Shown here in pieces: positions 27,051 to 35,876 of a DNA stretch of 64,000 bases. Position 1 is the stretch's first letter; the number at the start of each line of letters is the position of its first letter. The notes under the pieces were generated by a model that worked only from the letters and a program-made list of their open reading frames with translations, did no database searches and was not told where the DNA came from. The DNA is from Palsa-883 sp963847615 (lineage in GTDB: Bacteria > Pseudomonadota > Alphaproteobacteria > Acetobacterales > Acetobacteraceae). The stretch is from the NCBI GenBank assembly GCA_963847615.1, contig CAWKAN010000016.1, positions 186,001-250,000 on the forward strand, read 5' to 3'. The position numbers and the translations under genes are program-made.

Positions 27051-28286
27051 ATGAGCAGCCCGACCTTCGATCTGACGCGCCTGTTCGGTACCGGATTGCC
27101 CGACCCGTCGCCGCGCTTCACCGGGTTCGCCCGATACAACTTCATCGGCGGCCACAACGACCCCGAGCAAATTCCCATCGAGGGCCTGATCGAGGCGGCG
27201 GCCAGCGTGCTGCGGCGCGAGGGCGCCAGCCTGGCGATGTACAATCTCGGGCAAGGGCCGCAGGGCTATCCGGGGCTGCGCGACTTCCTGGCCGACAAGC
27301 TCAAGCGCCATCGCGGCATGGACTGCGGGCGCGACGACATCCTGATCACCACGGGCTCCGGCCAGGGGATCGACATGGTCAGCCGGCTGCTGATCGATCC
27401 CGGCGAGACGGTGATCCTGGAAGAATGTTGCTATGCCGGCGCGATCAACCGGTTCAAGCGGATCGGCGCCAGGATCGTCGGCACGCCGCTCGACGCACAC
27501 GGCATCCGCATCGACGCGTTGACCGCGAAGCTGGATGCGCTGAAGGCCGAGGGCGTGACGCCCAAGTGCATCTACACCATCCCGACCATCCAGAACCCGA
27601 CCGGCTCGATCCTGCCGTTGGAGCGGCGCAAGGCACTGTTGGCGCTGGCGCGCGAGCGCGGCATCGCGATCTTCGAGGACGAGTGCTACGCCGACCTGCT
27701 CTGGGTCCGCTCGGCGCCGCCGTCGCTGTATGCGCTGGCGCCCGACCAGGTGGTGCATATCGGCTCGTTCTCCAAGTCGCTCGCACCGGCGTTGCGGGTC
27801 GGCTACTGTGTGGCGTCTTGGCCGGTGCTGTCGCGGCTGATCGCGATGAAGACCGACAGCGGCACCGGCGCGCTCGATCAGATGATCGTCGCCGAGTATT
27901 TCACCCGCTCGTTCGACACGCATGTCGAACATTTGTCCGCGGTGCTGCGTGAGAAGCTGGACACCATGGTCGAGGCGGTGGAGCGCGAATTCGGCACCGC
28001 GGTGGAGATGTGGAAACCGGAGGGCGGCATCTTCCTGTGGCTCAAGCTGCCGGATCGGGTGGACGTGACCAAGTTGATCAAGCCGGCGGCCGAGGCCGGC
28101 ATCGCGTTCAACCCGGGACCGGAATGGGTATGCGACCCCGCGACGGCGAGATCGTCCATGCGGCTGTGTTTCGCGCTGCCCGGCAAGCAGCAGATCAAGG
28201 ACGGCGTGGCGGCGCTGGCGCGGGTCTGCTTCGAGCAGACCGGGATCCCCCTGCGCAGCGCGAATGTGGAGAACCTGCGGACGTAA
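27051..28286 (+). CDS. PLP-dependent aminotransferase, fold type I (2-aminoadipate/aromatic type)
   Basis: A 411-aa cytoplasmic aminotransferase. TTGSGQGIDMVSRLL, IPTIQNPTGS, EDECYADLLW and the PLP lysine in GSFSKSLAPALRVGYC are visible, with the substrate-carboxylate Arg in SSMRLCFAL. The length and motifs resemble LysN/ARO8-like enzymes and the MocR catalytic domain without its DNA-binding part. GGAGG precedes the ATG at 27051. It stands alone on this strand, so no pathway is implied. Confidence 0.9.
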   Translation: MSSPTFDLTRLFGTGLPDPSPRFTGFARYNFIGGHNDPEQIPIEGLIEAAASVLRREGASLAMYNLGQGPQGYPGLRDFLADKLKRHRGMDCGRDDILITTGSGQGIDMVSRLLIDPGETVILEECCYAGAINRFKRIGARIVGTPLDAHGIRIDALTAKLDALKAEGVTPKCIYTIPTIQNPTGSILPLERRKALLALARERGIAIFEDECYADLLWVRSAPPSLYALAPDQVVHIGSFSKSLAPALRVGYCVASWPVLSRLIAMKTDSGTGALDQMIVAEYFTRSFDTHVEHLSAVLREKLDTMVEAVEREFGTAVEMWKPEGGIFLWLKLPDRVDVTKLIKPAAEAGIAFNPGPEWVCDPATARSSMRLCFALPGKQQIKDGVAALARVCFEQTGIPLRSANVENLRT

Positions 28287-28295
28287 CGTGCGGTC

Positions 28296-28495
28296 GTAGG
28301 GTGGAACAGCGCAGCGCATTCCGCCGCTTTGCCATGCGGACACGCGCCGGGCGTGGACGATAAGCTGCGGGCCAGCCGGTCGCCGGATGGCATCCGTTGG
28401 CTGCGTCGCGGCGGAAGGCGCTGCGCTTTTCCGCCTTACGCCTTACGCCCTACGCCCTACGCCGCGGCGGAATGCGCTGCGCTGTTCCGCCCTAC
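28296..28495. repeat. Cluster of CGGAA(T/G)GCGCTGCGC repeats (family R6)
   Basis: Inverted copies at 28296-28327 and 28464-28495 (GCGGAATGCGCTGCGC) surround a related copy at 28409-28436 and short CCTACGC tandems. Another copy is at 32342-32372. It lies between the convergent aminotransferase and CoA-transferase genes. Confidence 0.85.
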
Positions 28496-28519
28496 CTCCC
28501 ACGCCCTACGCCTGACGCG

Positions 28520-29714
28520 TTACACGCGGCGCGCCAGCCGCACCACGCCGCGCTCGGCCAGCGCGGCGATCTCGGGTGGCGCGTAGCCGTGCTCGCACAG
28601 AATTGCCGCCGTGTGCTCGCCCAGTGATGGCGATACCGCCCGCGGGGCCCCCGTCTCGAAGACCGGTAGGCCGATCAGGTTCGGCAGCGCCAGGGTCCGT
28701 TCCACGCCCGGATGGTCCACCTGGCTGACGGCGCCCGACGCGCTCGCCTGCTCGTGGGCCAGGAAGTCGGCGTAGGTGTTCACCCGCTCGAACATCACCT
28801 TGCGCGCGACGAAACGTTCCGACCATTCGGCGCATGACCGCGTGGCGATCACCGCGCGCACCAGGGCGACCAGCGCATCGGCGTTCGCCAGGCGGTCCTT
28901 GGCGGTGGCGAAGCGGGCCTCCTGCGTCAGCTCCGGCCGCTCGATCGCGTCGCAATAGGCGATCCATTCGTGCTGACGGGCGACCGTCACGTTGATCCAG
29001 TCGTCGCTGGTCTGGTAGACGCCCGAGGGCGGGCTTGTCGCGCGCGGCGGCGCGCCCTCCAGGTGCGATTGCAGCATGCGCACCACCTGCAAGGCAGCGG
29101 CCGACTGCATCAGGCTCGCCTCGATGTGCCGCCCGCGCGCTTCGTCGCGCCGCGCATACAGGGAAGCGGCGAGCGCGGTGAAGGCATAGAGCCCGGTGCT
29201 GGTATCAATCGCCACGATCGGCACGCGGTGCGGGATGCCGTCCTCGCCCTTGTTCTCCATGATCAGCCCGGTGAAGGCTTGCAGCACCGGGTCCATCGCC
29301 GGTCGTTCCGCCAGCGGCCCGCTCTGGCCGAAGCCGGAGACCGAAAGATACAGGATGCGCGGCTCGCGTGCCGCGACCGCAGCATAGCCGAAGCCCATGC
29401 GCTCGATCACGCCGGGGCGGAACCCCTGCAGGAACACGTCGGCGCCGCCGATCAGCCGCCACAGCACGTCCCGCCCCGCGGGGCTTTTCAGGTCGAGCGC
29501 GATCGAGCGTTTGCCGAGGTTGCTGGGGATCGAATAGGCGGTGTGGTCGTCGTAGACCACGCCGAGGCCGCGGCTCCAGTCGCCGGTTTCGGTCGGCTCC
29601 ACCTTGATCACGTCGGCGCCGTACTGGGCCAGCAGCATCGCACAGGTACGGCCCGGCGACGCCCTGGCTGAGATCGATGACTTTCAGCCCGGCATAGGGC
29701 GCGGCGTAGCTCAT
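28520..29714 (-). pseudogene. CaiB/BaiF family III CoA-transferase, one-base frameshift
   Basis: Moves CoA between carboxylic acids. MSYAAPYAGLKVIDLSQGVA and MLLAQYGADVIKVEP are the family N-terminus, but they lie in different frames. Removing one C at about 29650 gives AGPYCAMLLAQYGADV. LSVSGFGQSGPLAERPAMD carries the region of the catalytic Asp. The corrected length is 397 aa, normal for the family. It is the last gene of a three-gene run with an LLM oxidoreductase and an enolase-superfamily enzyme, which suggests breakdown of an acid through its CoA ester. The frameshift may be a sequence error. Confidence 0.85.
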
Positions 29715-29729
29715 CGCGACATCCTTTGC

Positions 29730-30905
29730 TCAGCCCGCCCGATAGCGGTCGATGGCCGCGGGGTCGAGCGCGATGCCCAGCCCGGGCGCGTCGGACAGAC
29801 GGACCATGCCGGTGCCGTCGGTCGTGATCCTCTCGCGCAACAATTCATCGCGCAGCGCGTGCTCGGTCTGGTCGAACTCCACCGGCAGGCCGTTCGGGAT
29901 CGCGGCGACGAAGTGCAGCGACGCGGCCAGCAGCACGGCGGAGGAAAACGAATGCGGCGCCACCATCATGTTGTGCGCGTGCGCCAGCGCGGCGATGCGG
30001 CGGCACTCGCTGAAGCCGCCGGACCACACCAGGTCGGGCTGCGCGATGTCGATGGCGCGCCGCGTGATCAGCTCGCGATAGCCGTACAGGCCGTGCTCGG
30101 TCTCGTAGCCGGCGATCGCCATCGGCAGGGCGCGCGCCACCTCGGCGCTGCCGTCGATATCATCGGTCGCCACCGGTTCCTCGATCCAGAAAATGTCGTA
30201 GGGCTCGAAGGCTTTTCCCATGGCGATGGCAACGGCGGGCGACCAGACGCAGTTGGCGTCCAGCATCAGCCGCGGCTCCGGCCCCAGCGCCTGGCGCACG
30301 GCGGCGACGCGGGCGATGTCTTCGGCGACGCTGACCTGGCAGACCTCGGCATCCGCGGTCAGGCTGCGCAGCTTCGCCTCGATCAGGCGGGTGCGGCCCA
30401 CCTTCATCTTCATCGCCTTGAAGCCCCGCGCGACGTAGCAAGCGGCCTCGTCGGCCAAGGCGGCGGTGTCCTTGCCGCGCTGGTAGAAGCCGCCGCTGGC
30501 ATAGACCTCAACGCGGTCGGTGAAGCCGCCGAGCAGGCGGTACAGCGGCTGCCCGGTCGCCTTGCCGGCGAGGTCCCACAGCGCAATGTCGATGCCGCTG
30601 ATCGCGTGCATGACGAGGCCGCGCCGGCCGTGCTGGCGGGTGCGGGCGAACATCTTCTGCCACAGCGCCTCGATCATGCGCGGGTCCTCGCCGAGCAGCA
30701 TCGGGCGCAGCTCCTGCTGGATCACCGTTTCGGTGCTGACCAGCGGGCCGCCGGCGACGCCCGCCTCGCCCAGGCCGACCAGGCCGGTGTCCGTCTCGAT
30801 CTCCACCAGCAGGGCGTTGCGCGCGGCGTTGATGCCCCCGGCGCTCATCACCGGGTTGGCGGCGCCGAACGCCAGCGGAATGGTGCGGATGTCGGTGATC
30901 TTCAT
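29730..30905 (-). CDS. Mandelate racemase/muconate lactonizing enzyme-family protein
   Basis: A 391-aa enolase-superfamily enzyme that abstracts a proton next to a carboxylate. The KxK base motif is in FKAMKMKVG. Metal ligands are in LMLDANCVW (Asp), WIEEPVATDD (Glu) and AGYETEHG (Glu), and the His base in MMVAPHSFSS. This set resembles acid-sugar dehydratases more than racemases, but the substrate is not clear. Its ATG overlaps the stop of the upstream LLM gene by 4 bp, and the CoA-transferase follows 15 bp later. Confidence 0.9.
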   Translation of the reverse strand: MKITDIRTIPLAFGAANPVMSAGGINAARNALLVEIETDTGLVGLGEAGVAGGPLVSTETVIQQELRPMLLGEDPRMIEALWQKMFARTRQHGRRGLVMHAISGIDIALWDLAGKATGQPLYRLLGGFTDRVEVYASGGFYQRGKDTAALADEAACYVARGFKAMKMKVGRTRLIEAKLRSLTADAEVCQVSVAEDIARVAAVRQALGPEPRLMLDANCVWSPAVAIAMGKAFEPYDIFWIEEPVATDDIDGSAEVARALPMAIAGYETEHGLYGYRELITRRAIDIAQPDLVWSGGFSECRRIAALAHAHNMMVAPHSFSSAVLLAASLHFVAAIPNGLPVEFDQTEHALRDELLRERITTDGTGMVRLSDAPGLGIALDPAAIDRYRAG

Positions 30906-31957
30906 GGCGCGGTCCAGTTCGTGTCGAAGCCGGTGAAGCGATGCGGAATGCGGCGGATGTCGGCCAGCAGCTCGCGCCGCAGGCCGGGCGGGGCGTCGGG
31001 CGGAAAATTCAGGTCGATGGAATCCGCGGCGCCGCCGTAACGGTCCGCGATCGCCGCGGCGAGCCCGCCATAGGGCGCGCGGGCGGCGAAGATGCCCAGC
31101 ACATCGTCGGAGATTTCCCCCGCCATGTCCCGCCAATTCCCCCGCACCGACATGGCGTGCAGCTTCAGTCCCAGTTCTTCCAGCCCATGCAAGGCGAGGA
31201 TCGGCAGGTAGGTGCGGGTGGAGCCGTAGAAGGCGATGCGCTCGCGCACCCGGGCCGACGCGCGGACCACCGCGGCTTCATCCGGCCCGGTCACCACGAA
31301 GCCGCCGCCGTGCACGTCGAACCGCGCGCGCGTCCGCCCGGAGCGCGCCATGCCCTCGGCGATGCGCGGCAGGCACACCTGCTCCAGGTAGCGGCGCGAG
31401 CACAGCGGATGCAGCCGCACCCCGTCGGCGACCTGGCCGGCGACGCGCAGCATCGCCTCGCCCACCGCGGCGATGGTGACCGGCACCATGGGCAGCCCGG
31501 TTGGCTCCGGCGAGAACGCCGGCGTCATCAGCGTCAAGGTGTAGCTGGGGCTGTGGTAGTCGAGCTTTTCCCCGGTTTCCCAGCTTCGCCAGATGGCGCG
31601 CAACGCGCCGATATAGTCGCGCAGCCGCGGCGCCGGCGGGGTCCACTCGATACCGAAACGTCGTTCGTTGTGGCCCTTCACCTGGCTGCCGAGGCCCAGC
31701 ACGAAGCGGCCGGCGGAATTGGCGTGCAGGTCCCAGGCATTGCCGGCCATCACCGTGGGGCTGCGCGGAAACGCCACGGCGATCGAGGGCGTCAATTCCA
31801 CGCGTTCGGTGGCCAGCGCGGCAAGCGCCAGCGGGGTGAACACGTCGTGGCCAAGCTCGACGGTCATCACCGCATCGAACCCGACATCCTCCGCCGCCCG
31901 CGCTGCCGGGCCGGCCTGGCGCCAGTCGGCCATGGGGATCGCGGTGAAGACCCGCAT
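30902..31957 (-). CDS. LLM-class flavin-dependent oxidoreductase (TIGR03617-like)
   Basis: A 351-aa luciferase-like barrel. MRVFTAIPMADWRQAGPAAR, VELTPSIAVAFPRSPTVMAG and RFVLGLGSQVKGHNERRF match the F420/FMN-dependent group annotated as TIGR03617. VTIAAVGEAMLRVAGQVADG is the usual later strand. It is first in a minus-strand operon with the enolase-superfamily and CoA-transferase genes. Confidence 0.88.
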   Translation of the reverse strand: MRVFTAIPMADWRQAGPAARAAEDVGFDAVMTVELGHDVFTPLALAALATERVELTPSIAVAFPRSPTVMAGNAWDLHANSAGRFVLGLGSQVKGHNERRFGIEWTPPAPRLRDYIGALRAIWRSWETGEKLDYHSPSYTLTLMTPAFSPEPTGLPMVPVTIAAVGEAMLRVAGQVADGVRLHPLCSRRYLEQVCLPRIAEGMARSGRTRARFDVHGGGFVVTGPDEAAVVRASARVRERIAFYGSTRTYLPILALHGLEELGLKLHAMSVRGNWRDMAGEISDDVLGIFAARAPYGGLAAAIADRYGGAADSIDLNFPPDAPPGLRRELLADIRRIPHRFTGFDTNWTAP

Positions 31958-32045
31958 GCGTTCCTCCCGTCCTGGTTGATCGCGGTCCGGACGCTCGACG
32001 CGACTTTATCGAACTGCGCGGCATAAGCGAGGGCGCTTGCGGCGG

Positions 32046-32155
32046 GGCGTCAAAGCCGGGGCCCGCCGCCTCCCCTCCCGCGCTCCACGTGACGCGTTGC
32101 AGGGGGCGCCGCATCTTGGTGAAGCCCGGCGCGAAGCCCCGGCTTTGACGCCCCG
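32046..32155. repeat. Inverted repeat with 18-bp ends
   Basis: GGGGCGTCAAAGCCGGGG and its exact inverse CCCCGGCTTTGACGCCCC bound about 110 bp. The sequence shares its GAAGCCCCGGC-type core with the R1 repeats. A single R6 copy follows at 32342-32372. Otherwise 31958-32437 shows no gene. Confidence 0.8.
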
Positions 32156-32437
32156 TCGCAGCAGAATCGCCAGTTATCGGCGCAGAGATTCGCTCCATCC
32201 GCACGGCATGCCGCACGGCAACAGTATCAACTGAAACCGACTGGCGGATCTCGATGCCCGGCGACCGGGCGCGTCGGCACCGCCGGGCGAGCCGCTCGCA
32301 TCTGCCGACGTCCCCAACAATATATCCCGCCACCGTCCGATGGCGGAAGGCGCTGCGCTTTTCCGCCCTACGGGGCCGTCCAACAGTCAACGCCATATGA
32401 GCCTTTTCTATTCACTACTCCAGGCGGGAACCAACAC

Positions 32438-32563
32438 ATGAGCGCGAGTCACGACGACGGCGGTTTCGACTCCGGACGCAACCACGTTAAGCCGGCACTG
32501 CTTGCGGTCGCGCTGACCGCGGTCATCTTGGTGTTTGGCATCGCGCTCGGCGGCCTGCCGTAG
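32438..32563 (+). CDS. 41-aa predicted single-span membrane protein
   Basis: The frame gives MSASHDDGGFDSGRNHVKPA followed by a hydrophobic helix (LLAVALTAVILVFGIALGG) and stops right after it. A polar N-tail plus one helix is typical of small membrane proteins. GGCGGGAA lies about 12 bases before the ATG. I know no family. It could be chance in G+C-rich DNA. No gene is evident in 32564-33126, which holds short GGCGAACCGG-type repeats. Confidence 0.45.
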   Translation: MSASHDDGGFDSGRNHVKPALLAVALTAVILVFGIALGGLP

Positions 32564-33002
32564 TCGCCGTCGGACAGGACGCCAGGCTGGGGCTACGCCC
32601 CAGGCAGCCGGCGAGCCGGGTCACACTTCAGACCGGCGAACCGGGGACACTTGTCTCCGGGGGCGCGGCCCGGCCGGATCGGGCCAGGCCGCACCCACGC
32701 AGTCGGACGGCAGTCTCACCCAGGGTTGCGAGGCCGTATCCCTGGGAGCGGGCGGCCCGGTTGGCGTCGTCGCATCGGGCGACCCCGATTGTCCCGCCGC
32801 GCGCCGCCGCAGTGGCTTGCGACCGAACATGGTCGGCCGTGATCGCCCGGCGGACACGCTGGCCTGCCGGGCAGTCCCAGGGGAGCGACCGCCCGGGATA
32901 AGGCGACGGCGAGGGTCGGCGAAAAGCCGCCGGCCGGTTCACCCCGGCGCCGGGCCGGTTCGCCTGCCAGCTTGCCCCACTGGTCGCCCTTTTGTCCCCG
33001 GG

Positions 33003-33016
33003 TTGCGCTGGATCAA
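33003..33016 (+). promoter_or_regulatory. FNR/FixK-like box before nfeD
   Basis: TTGCGCTGGATCAA keeps 8 of 10 consensus positions with a perfect right half. It lies 111 bp before the first nfeD start option. Confidence 0.4.
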
Positions 33017-33126
33017 CGCCTGGTCGCGCGGATGGCGTATCATAACCTGGTAGGTAGCAAGCCAACCCGACCGCTTCGCGGCGCATCGGCCGTTGCCCGC
33101 AAGCGGCCGACCGACGCGAGGCCATC

Positions 33127-34659
33127 ATGGAGCGGCGCGCGGATCGCCATGCGCGAATGGACATGACCCAAGCTGGTGGCGGCTGGAGCGGCGAGGGCGC
33201 GCGAGGTCCCGAGAACCGGCGCCCGGCCACGCCGCCGCCGCCCAAGCGGCCGATCGCTCGCCGCGGCGGTCGCGCGTGCCGGCAGGCGATGGCCGCGCTC
33301 GTCTTGCTGCTGGCGACGGCGCTGATGCTGCCGGGCGTGGCGGTGGCGCGCCAAGCGGTCGTGCTTGAAATCGATGGCGCCATCGGGCCGGCGATCGCCG
33401 ATTATGTGTCGCGCGAACTCGCTTTGGTGCGTCCGGACGACACCGGCCTGGTCATCCTGCGCATGGATACGCCGGGCGGGCTCGACACCTCGATGCGCGC
33501 GATCATTCGCGCCATCCTGGCCTCACCGGTGCCGGTGGCCGCCTACGTCGCGCCGAGCGGTGCGCGGGCGGCGAGCGCGGGCACCTACATCGCCTATGCC
33601 TGCGCCATCGCCGCCATGGCGCCGGGGACCAATCTCGGCGCGGCGACGCCGGTGCAGTTGCAAGCGCTGCCGCTGCTGCCGAGCGGGCCGCCGCAGCAGC
33701 CGCCCGCCAAGGGCAATGAAGGCAACGCCGGCGCGGGCGCCGGCACGGGAAACACCGGCGCCGCCGTTGCGCCGGAGGACACCGAAACCCGCAAGATCCG
33801 CAATGATGCCGTCGCCTATATCCGCAGCCTGGCCGAACTCAACGGACGCAACGCGGACTGGGCGGAGCAGGCGGTGCGTAGCGCGGTGAGCCTCTCGGCC
33901 GCCGACGCGCTCAAGCTGCACGTCATCGACGTGATCGCGAACAACGTGCCCGACCTGCTGCGCCAGATCGATGGGCGGACGGTACGGCTGGCCGGTGCGC
34001 CGCAGCTGCTGGCGACGGCGGACCTGGCGATCGTCACCGTCGCACCGGACTGGCGAACCCAGCTGCTCGCCGTCATCACCAATCCCGACATCGCCTACCT
34101 GCTCATGCTGCTCGGCGTCTATGGCCTGATCTTCGAGCTGGCCAATCCGGGCATGGTCCTGCCGGGCGTCATCGGCGCGATCAGCCTGCTCGTCGCGCTG
34201 TTTGCGCTCAACCTGCTGCCGACCGATTATGCCGGCGCTGGCCTGGTTCTGCTCGGCCTCGCCCTGATGGTCGCCGAAGCCTTCATCGGCACCTTCGGCG
34301 TGCTCGGCGCCGGCGGGATCGCGGCGTTCATCTTCGGGTCGGTCATGATGTTCCATGCCAACGGGCCAGGATTCGGGCTGTCGATCTCGGTTGTCGCCGG
34401 CGCCACCGTGTTCAGCGCCGGCTTCTTCCTGCTGGTCCTCGCCATGCTGCTGCGCTCGCGGCGCCGCCCGGTCGTCACCGGCGGCGAGGCGATGATCGGT
34501 GCGACGGGGCAGACCGTGGCGTGGCAGGGCAGCGCGGGCACGGTGCGCGTCAAGGGCGAGATCTGGCAGGCGCGCGCCCGGGACGCGCTGCAGCCGGGGG
34601 CGCGCATCAAGGTCACCGGCCGCGACGGGCTGGTTCTCACCGTCGCGCCGCAGCAATAG
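33127..34659 (+). CDS. NfeD-family membrane-bound ClpP-class serine protease
   Basis: A 510-aa long-form NfeD protein. A signal or anchor helix begins near residue 55 (MAALVLLLATALML). The protease domain follows: DTPGGLDTSMRAII and the Ser in PSGARAASAGTYIAYA. Four membrane helices (YLLMLLGVYGLIFEL onward) come next, then a soluble OB-fold domain (VRVKGEIWQARARDALQPG). It is expected to act with the downstream slipin. The first ATG (33127) has GAGG 5 bases upstream but gives an odd 54-residue polar extension. The ATG at 33289 is the alternative. Confidence 0.9.
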   Translation: MERRADRHARMDMTQAGGGWSGEGARGPENRRPATPPPPKRPIARRGGRACRQAMAALVLLLATALMLPGVAVARQAVVLEIDGAIGPAIADYVSRELALVRPDDTGLVILRMDTPGGLDTSMRAIIRAILASPVPVAAYVAPSGARAASAGTYIAYACAIAAMAPGTNLGAATPVQLQALPLLPSGPPQQPPAKGNEGNAGAGAGTGNTGAAVAPEDTETRKIRNDAVAYIRSLAELNGRNADWAEQAVRSAVSLSAADALKLHVIDVIANNVPDLLRQIDGRTVRLAGAPQLLATADLAIVTVAPDWRTQLLAVITNPDIAYLLMLLGVYGLIFELANPGMVLPGVIGAISLLVALFALNLLPTDYAGAGLVLLGLALMVAEAFIGTFGVLGAGGIAAFIFGSVMMFHANGPGFGLSISVVAGATVFSAGFFLLVLAMLLRSRRRPVVTGGEAMIGATGQTVAWQGSAGTVRVKGEIWQARARDALQPGARIKVTGRDGLVLTVAPQQ

Positions 34660-34694
34660 AGAAGGGTCCAGTCCCGAGACAGGGAGGCACGTGC

Positions 34695-35534
34695 ATGACC
34701 ACCGCCATCTCCACCGTCGTCATCGTCGCGTTTCTGGTTGTGCTGCTGTTCGCCTCGGCGGTGCGCATCTTCCGCGAGTACGAGCGCGGCGTGATGTTCA
34801 CGCTCGGCCGCTATACCGGCACCAAGGGGCCGGGCCTCGTGCTGATGGTGCCGCTGGTGCAGCAACTGGTGCGCGTCAACCTGCGCATCGTGGTGACCGA
34901 GGTGCCGCCGCAGGACGTGATCTCCAGGGACAATGTCTCGGTCAAGGTCAGCGCCGTCGTCTATTTCCGCGTGGTCGATGCCGAGCGCGCGGTGATCCAG
35001 GTGAACAACTACATGGAAGCGACGAGCCAACTGGCGCAGACCATGCTGCGCTCGGTGCTGGGCAAGCATGAGCTGGACGACATGCTGGCCGAGCGGGACA
35101 AGCTCAACGCCGACATTCAGGAAGCGCTCGACCAGCAGACCGGCGCCTGGGGCGTCAAGGTCTCCAACGTCGAGATCAAGCGCATCGACCTCGAAGAGAC
35201 GATGATCCGCGCGATCGCCCGCCAGGCCGAGGCGGAACGCTCACGCCGCGCCAAGGTGATCAATGCCCTGGGCGAGCAGCAGGCGGCGCAAAAGCTGCTG
35301 GAGGCGGCGCGTATCCTGCAGCCGCTGCCGCAGGCGATGCAGTTGCGCTACCTGGCAACGCTGTTCGACATCGCCGGCGAGCGCACCTCGACCATCGTCT
35401 TCCCGTTCCCGATCGACCTGTTCGCGGCCTGGAAGCCGCCGATGGGCACGCCGCCCGGGGGGGCGGTGGAGGACGCGCCGGAGGCATCCCCCGAGCCGCC
35501 GACCGACCTCGCCCCGCCGACCGCGAGCGGGTAG
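34695..35534 (+). CDS. Slipin (stomatin/SPFH family membrane protein)
   Basis: A 279-aa protein with an N-terminal membrane hairpin (TVVIVAFLVVLLFASAV) and an SPFH domain: REYERGVMFTLGRYTGTKGP, PPQDVISRDNVSVKVSAVVY, then IDLEETMIRAIARQAEAER and a coiled coil. The tail is Pro-rich. Stomatin-like proteins organise membrane domains and are commonly encoded next to NfeD proteases, as here (36-bp gap). AGGGAGG sits before the ATG. Confidence 0.93.
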   Translation: MTTAISTVVIVAFLVVLLFASAVRIFREYERGVMFTLGRYTGTKGPGLVLMVPLVQQLVRVNLRIVVTEVPPQDVISRDNVSVKVSAVVYFRVVDAERAVIQVNNYMEATSQLAQTMLRSVLGKHELDDMLAERDKLNADIQEALDQQTGAWGVKVSNVEIKRIDLEETMIRAIARQAEAERSRRAKVINALGEQQAAQKLLEAARILQPLPQAMQLRYLATLFDIAGERTSTIVFPFPIDLFAAWKPPMGTPPGGAVEDAPEASPEPPTDLAPPTASG

Positions 35535-35537
35535 CGA

Positions 35538-35850
35538 AGCAAAGCCGGGGCTTTGCCCCGGACCCCACCAAGGGGCGCTGCCCCTTGGAACCCCGCCAAG
35601 GGCTCGCCCTTGGAACCCTTCACTGGGCGTGTGGGGAGGGGGAGGGGGCGTGCGGGCGAGGCGTCAGGGCCGCCCGTCGTAACGGGCGGCCCTGACGCCT
35701 CGCCCGCACGCCCCCTCCCCCTCCCCACACGCCCAGTCATGGAGTCCAGAGGCCGCTGCCGGCGCCTGCCCCCGGGCACTTGACCCGAGGGGTGGGGGTC
35801 CAGGGGGCAACGCCCCTTGGCGGGGTCTGGGGCGGAGCCCCAGCCTTGCT
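35538..35850. repeat. Long G+C-rich palindromic repeat, copy 3 of family R1
   Basis: Begins GCAAAGCCGGGGCTTTGCCC and ends GGAGCCCCAGCCTTGC. The central stem (about 35625-35735) again has its own inner sequence. It separates the convergent slipin and stress-protein genes. Confidence 0.85.
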
Positions 35851-35876
35851 GCGTTCGCTCGGGCGTCGGGCAGCGG

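Noticed and set aside
29205..29714. Separate 169-residue gene at the start of the CoA-transferase
   Set aside because: Only its first 25 residues are real (the transferase N-terminus). The rest is the wrong frame after the one-base insertion.
32535..33053. 172-residue plus-strand frame
   Set aside because: Arg/Ser/Gly-rich composition typical of non-coding G+C-rich DNA, overlapping frames on both strands, no ribosome site.
34521..34694. N-terminal extension of the slipin gene
   Set aside because: It overlaps the end of nfeD in another frame, and a good ribosome site precedes the ATG at 34695.
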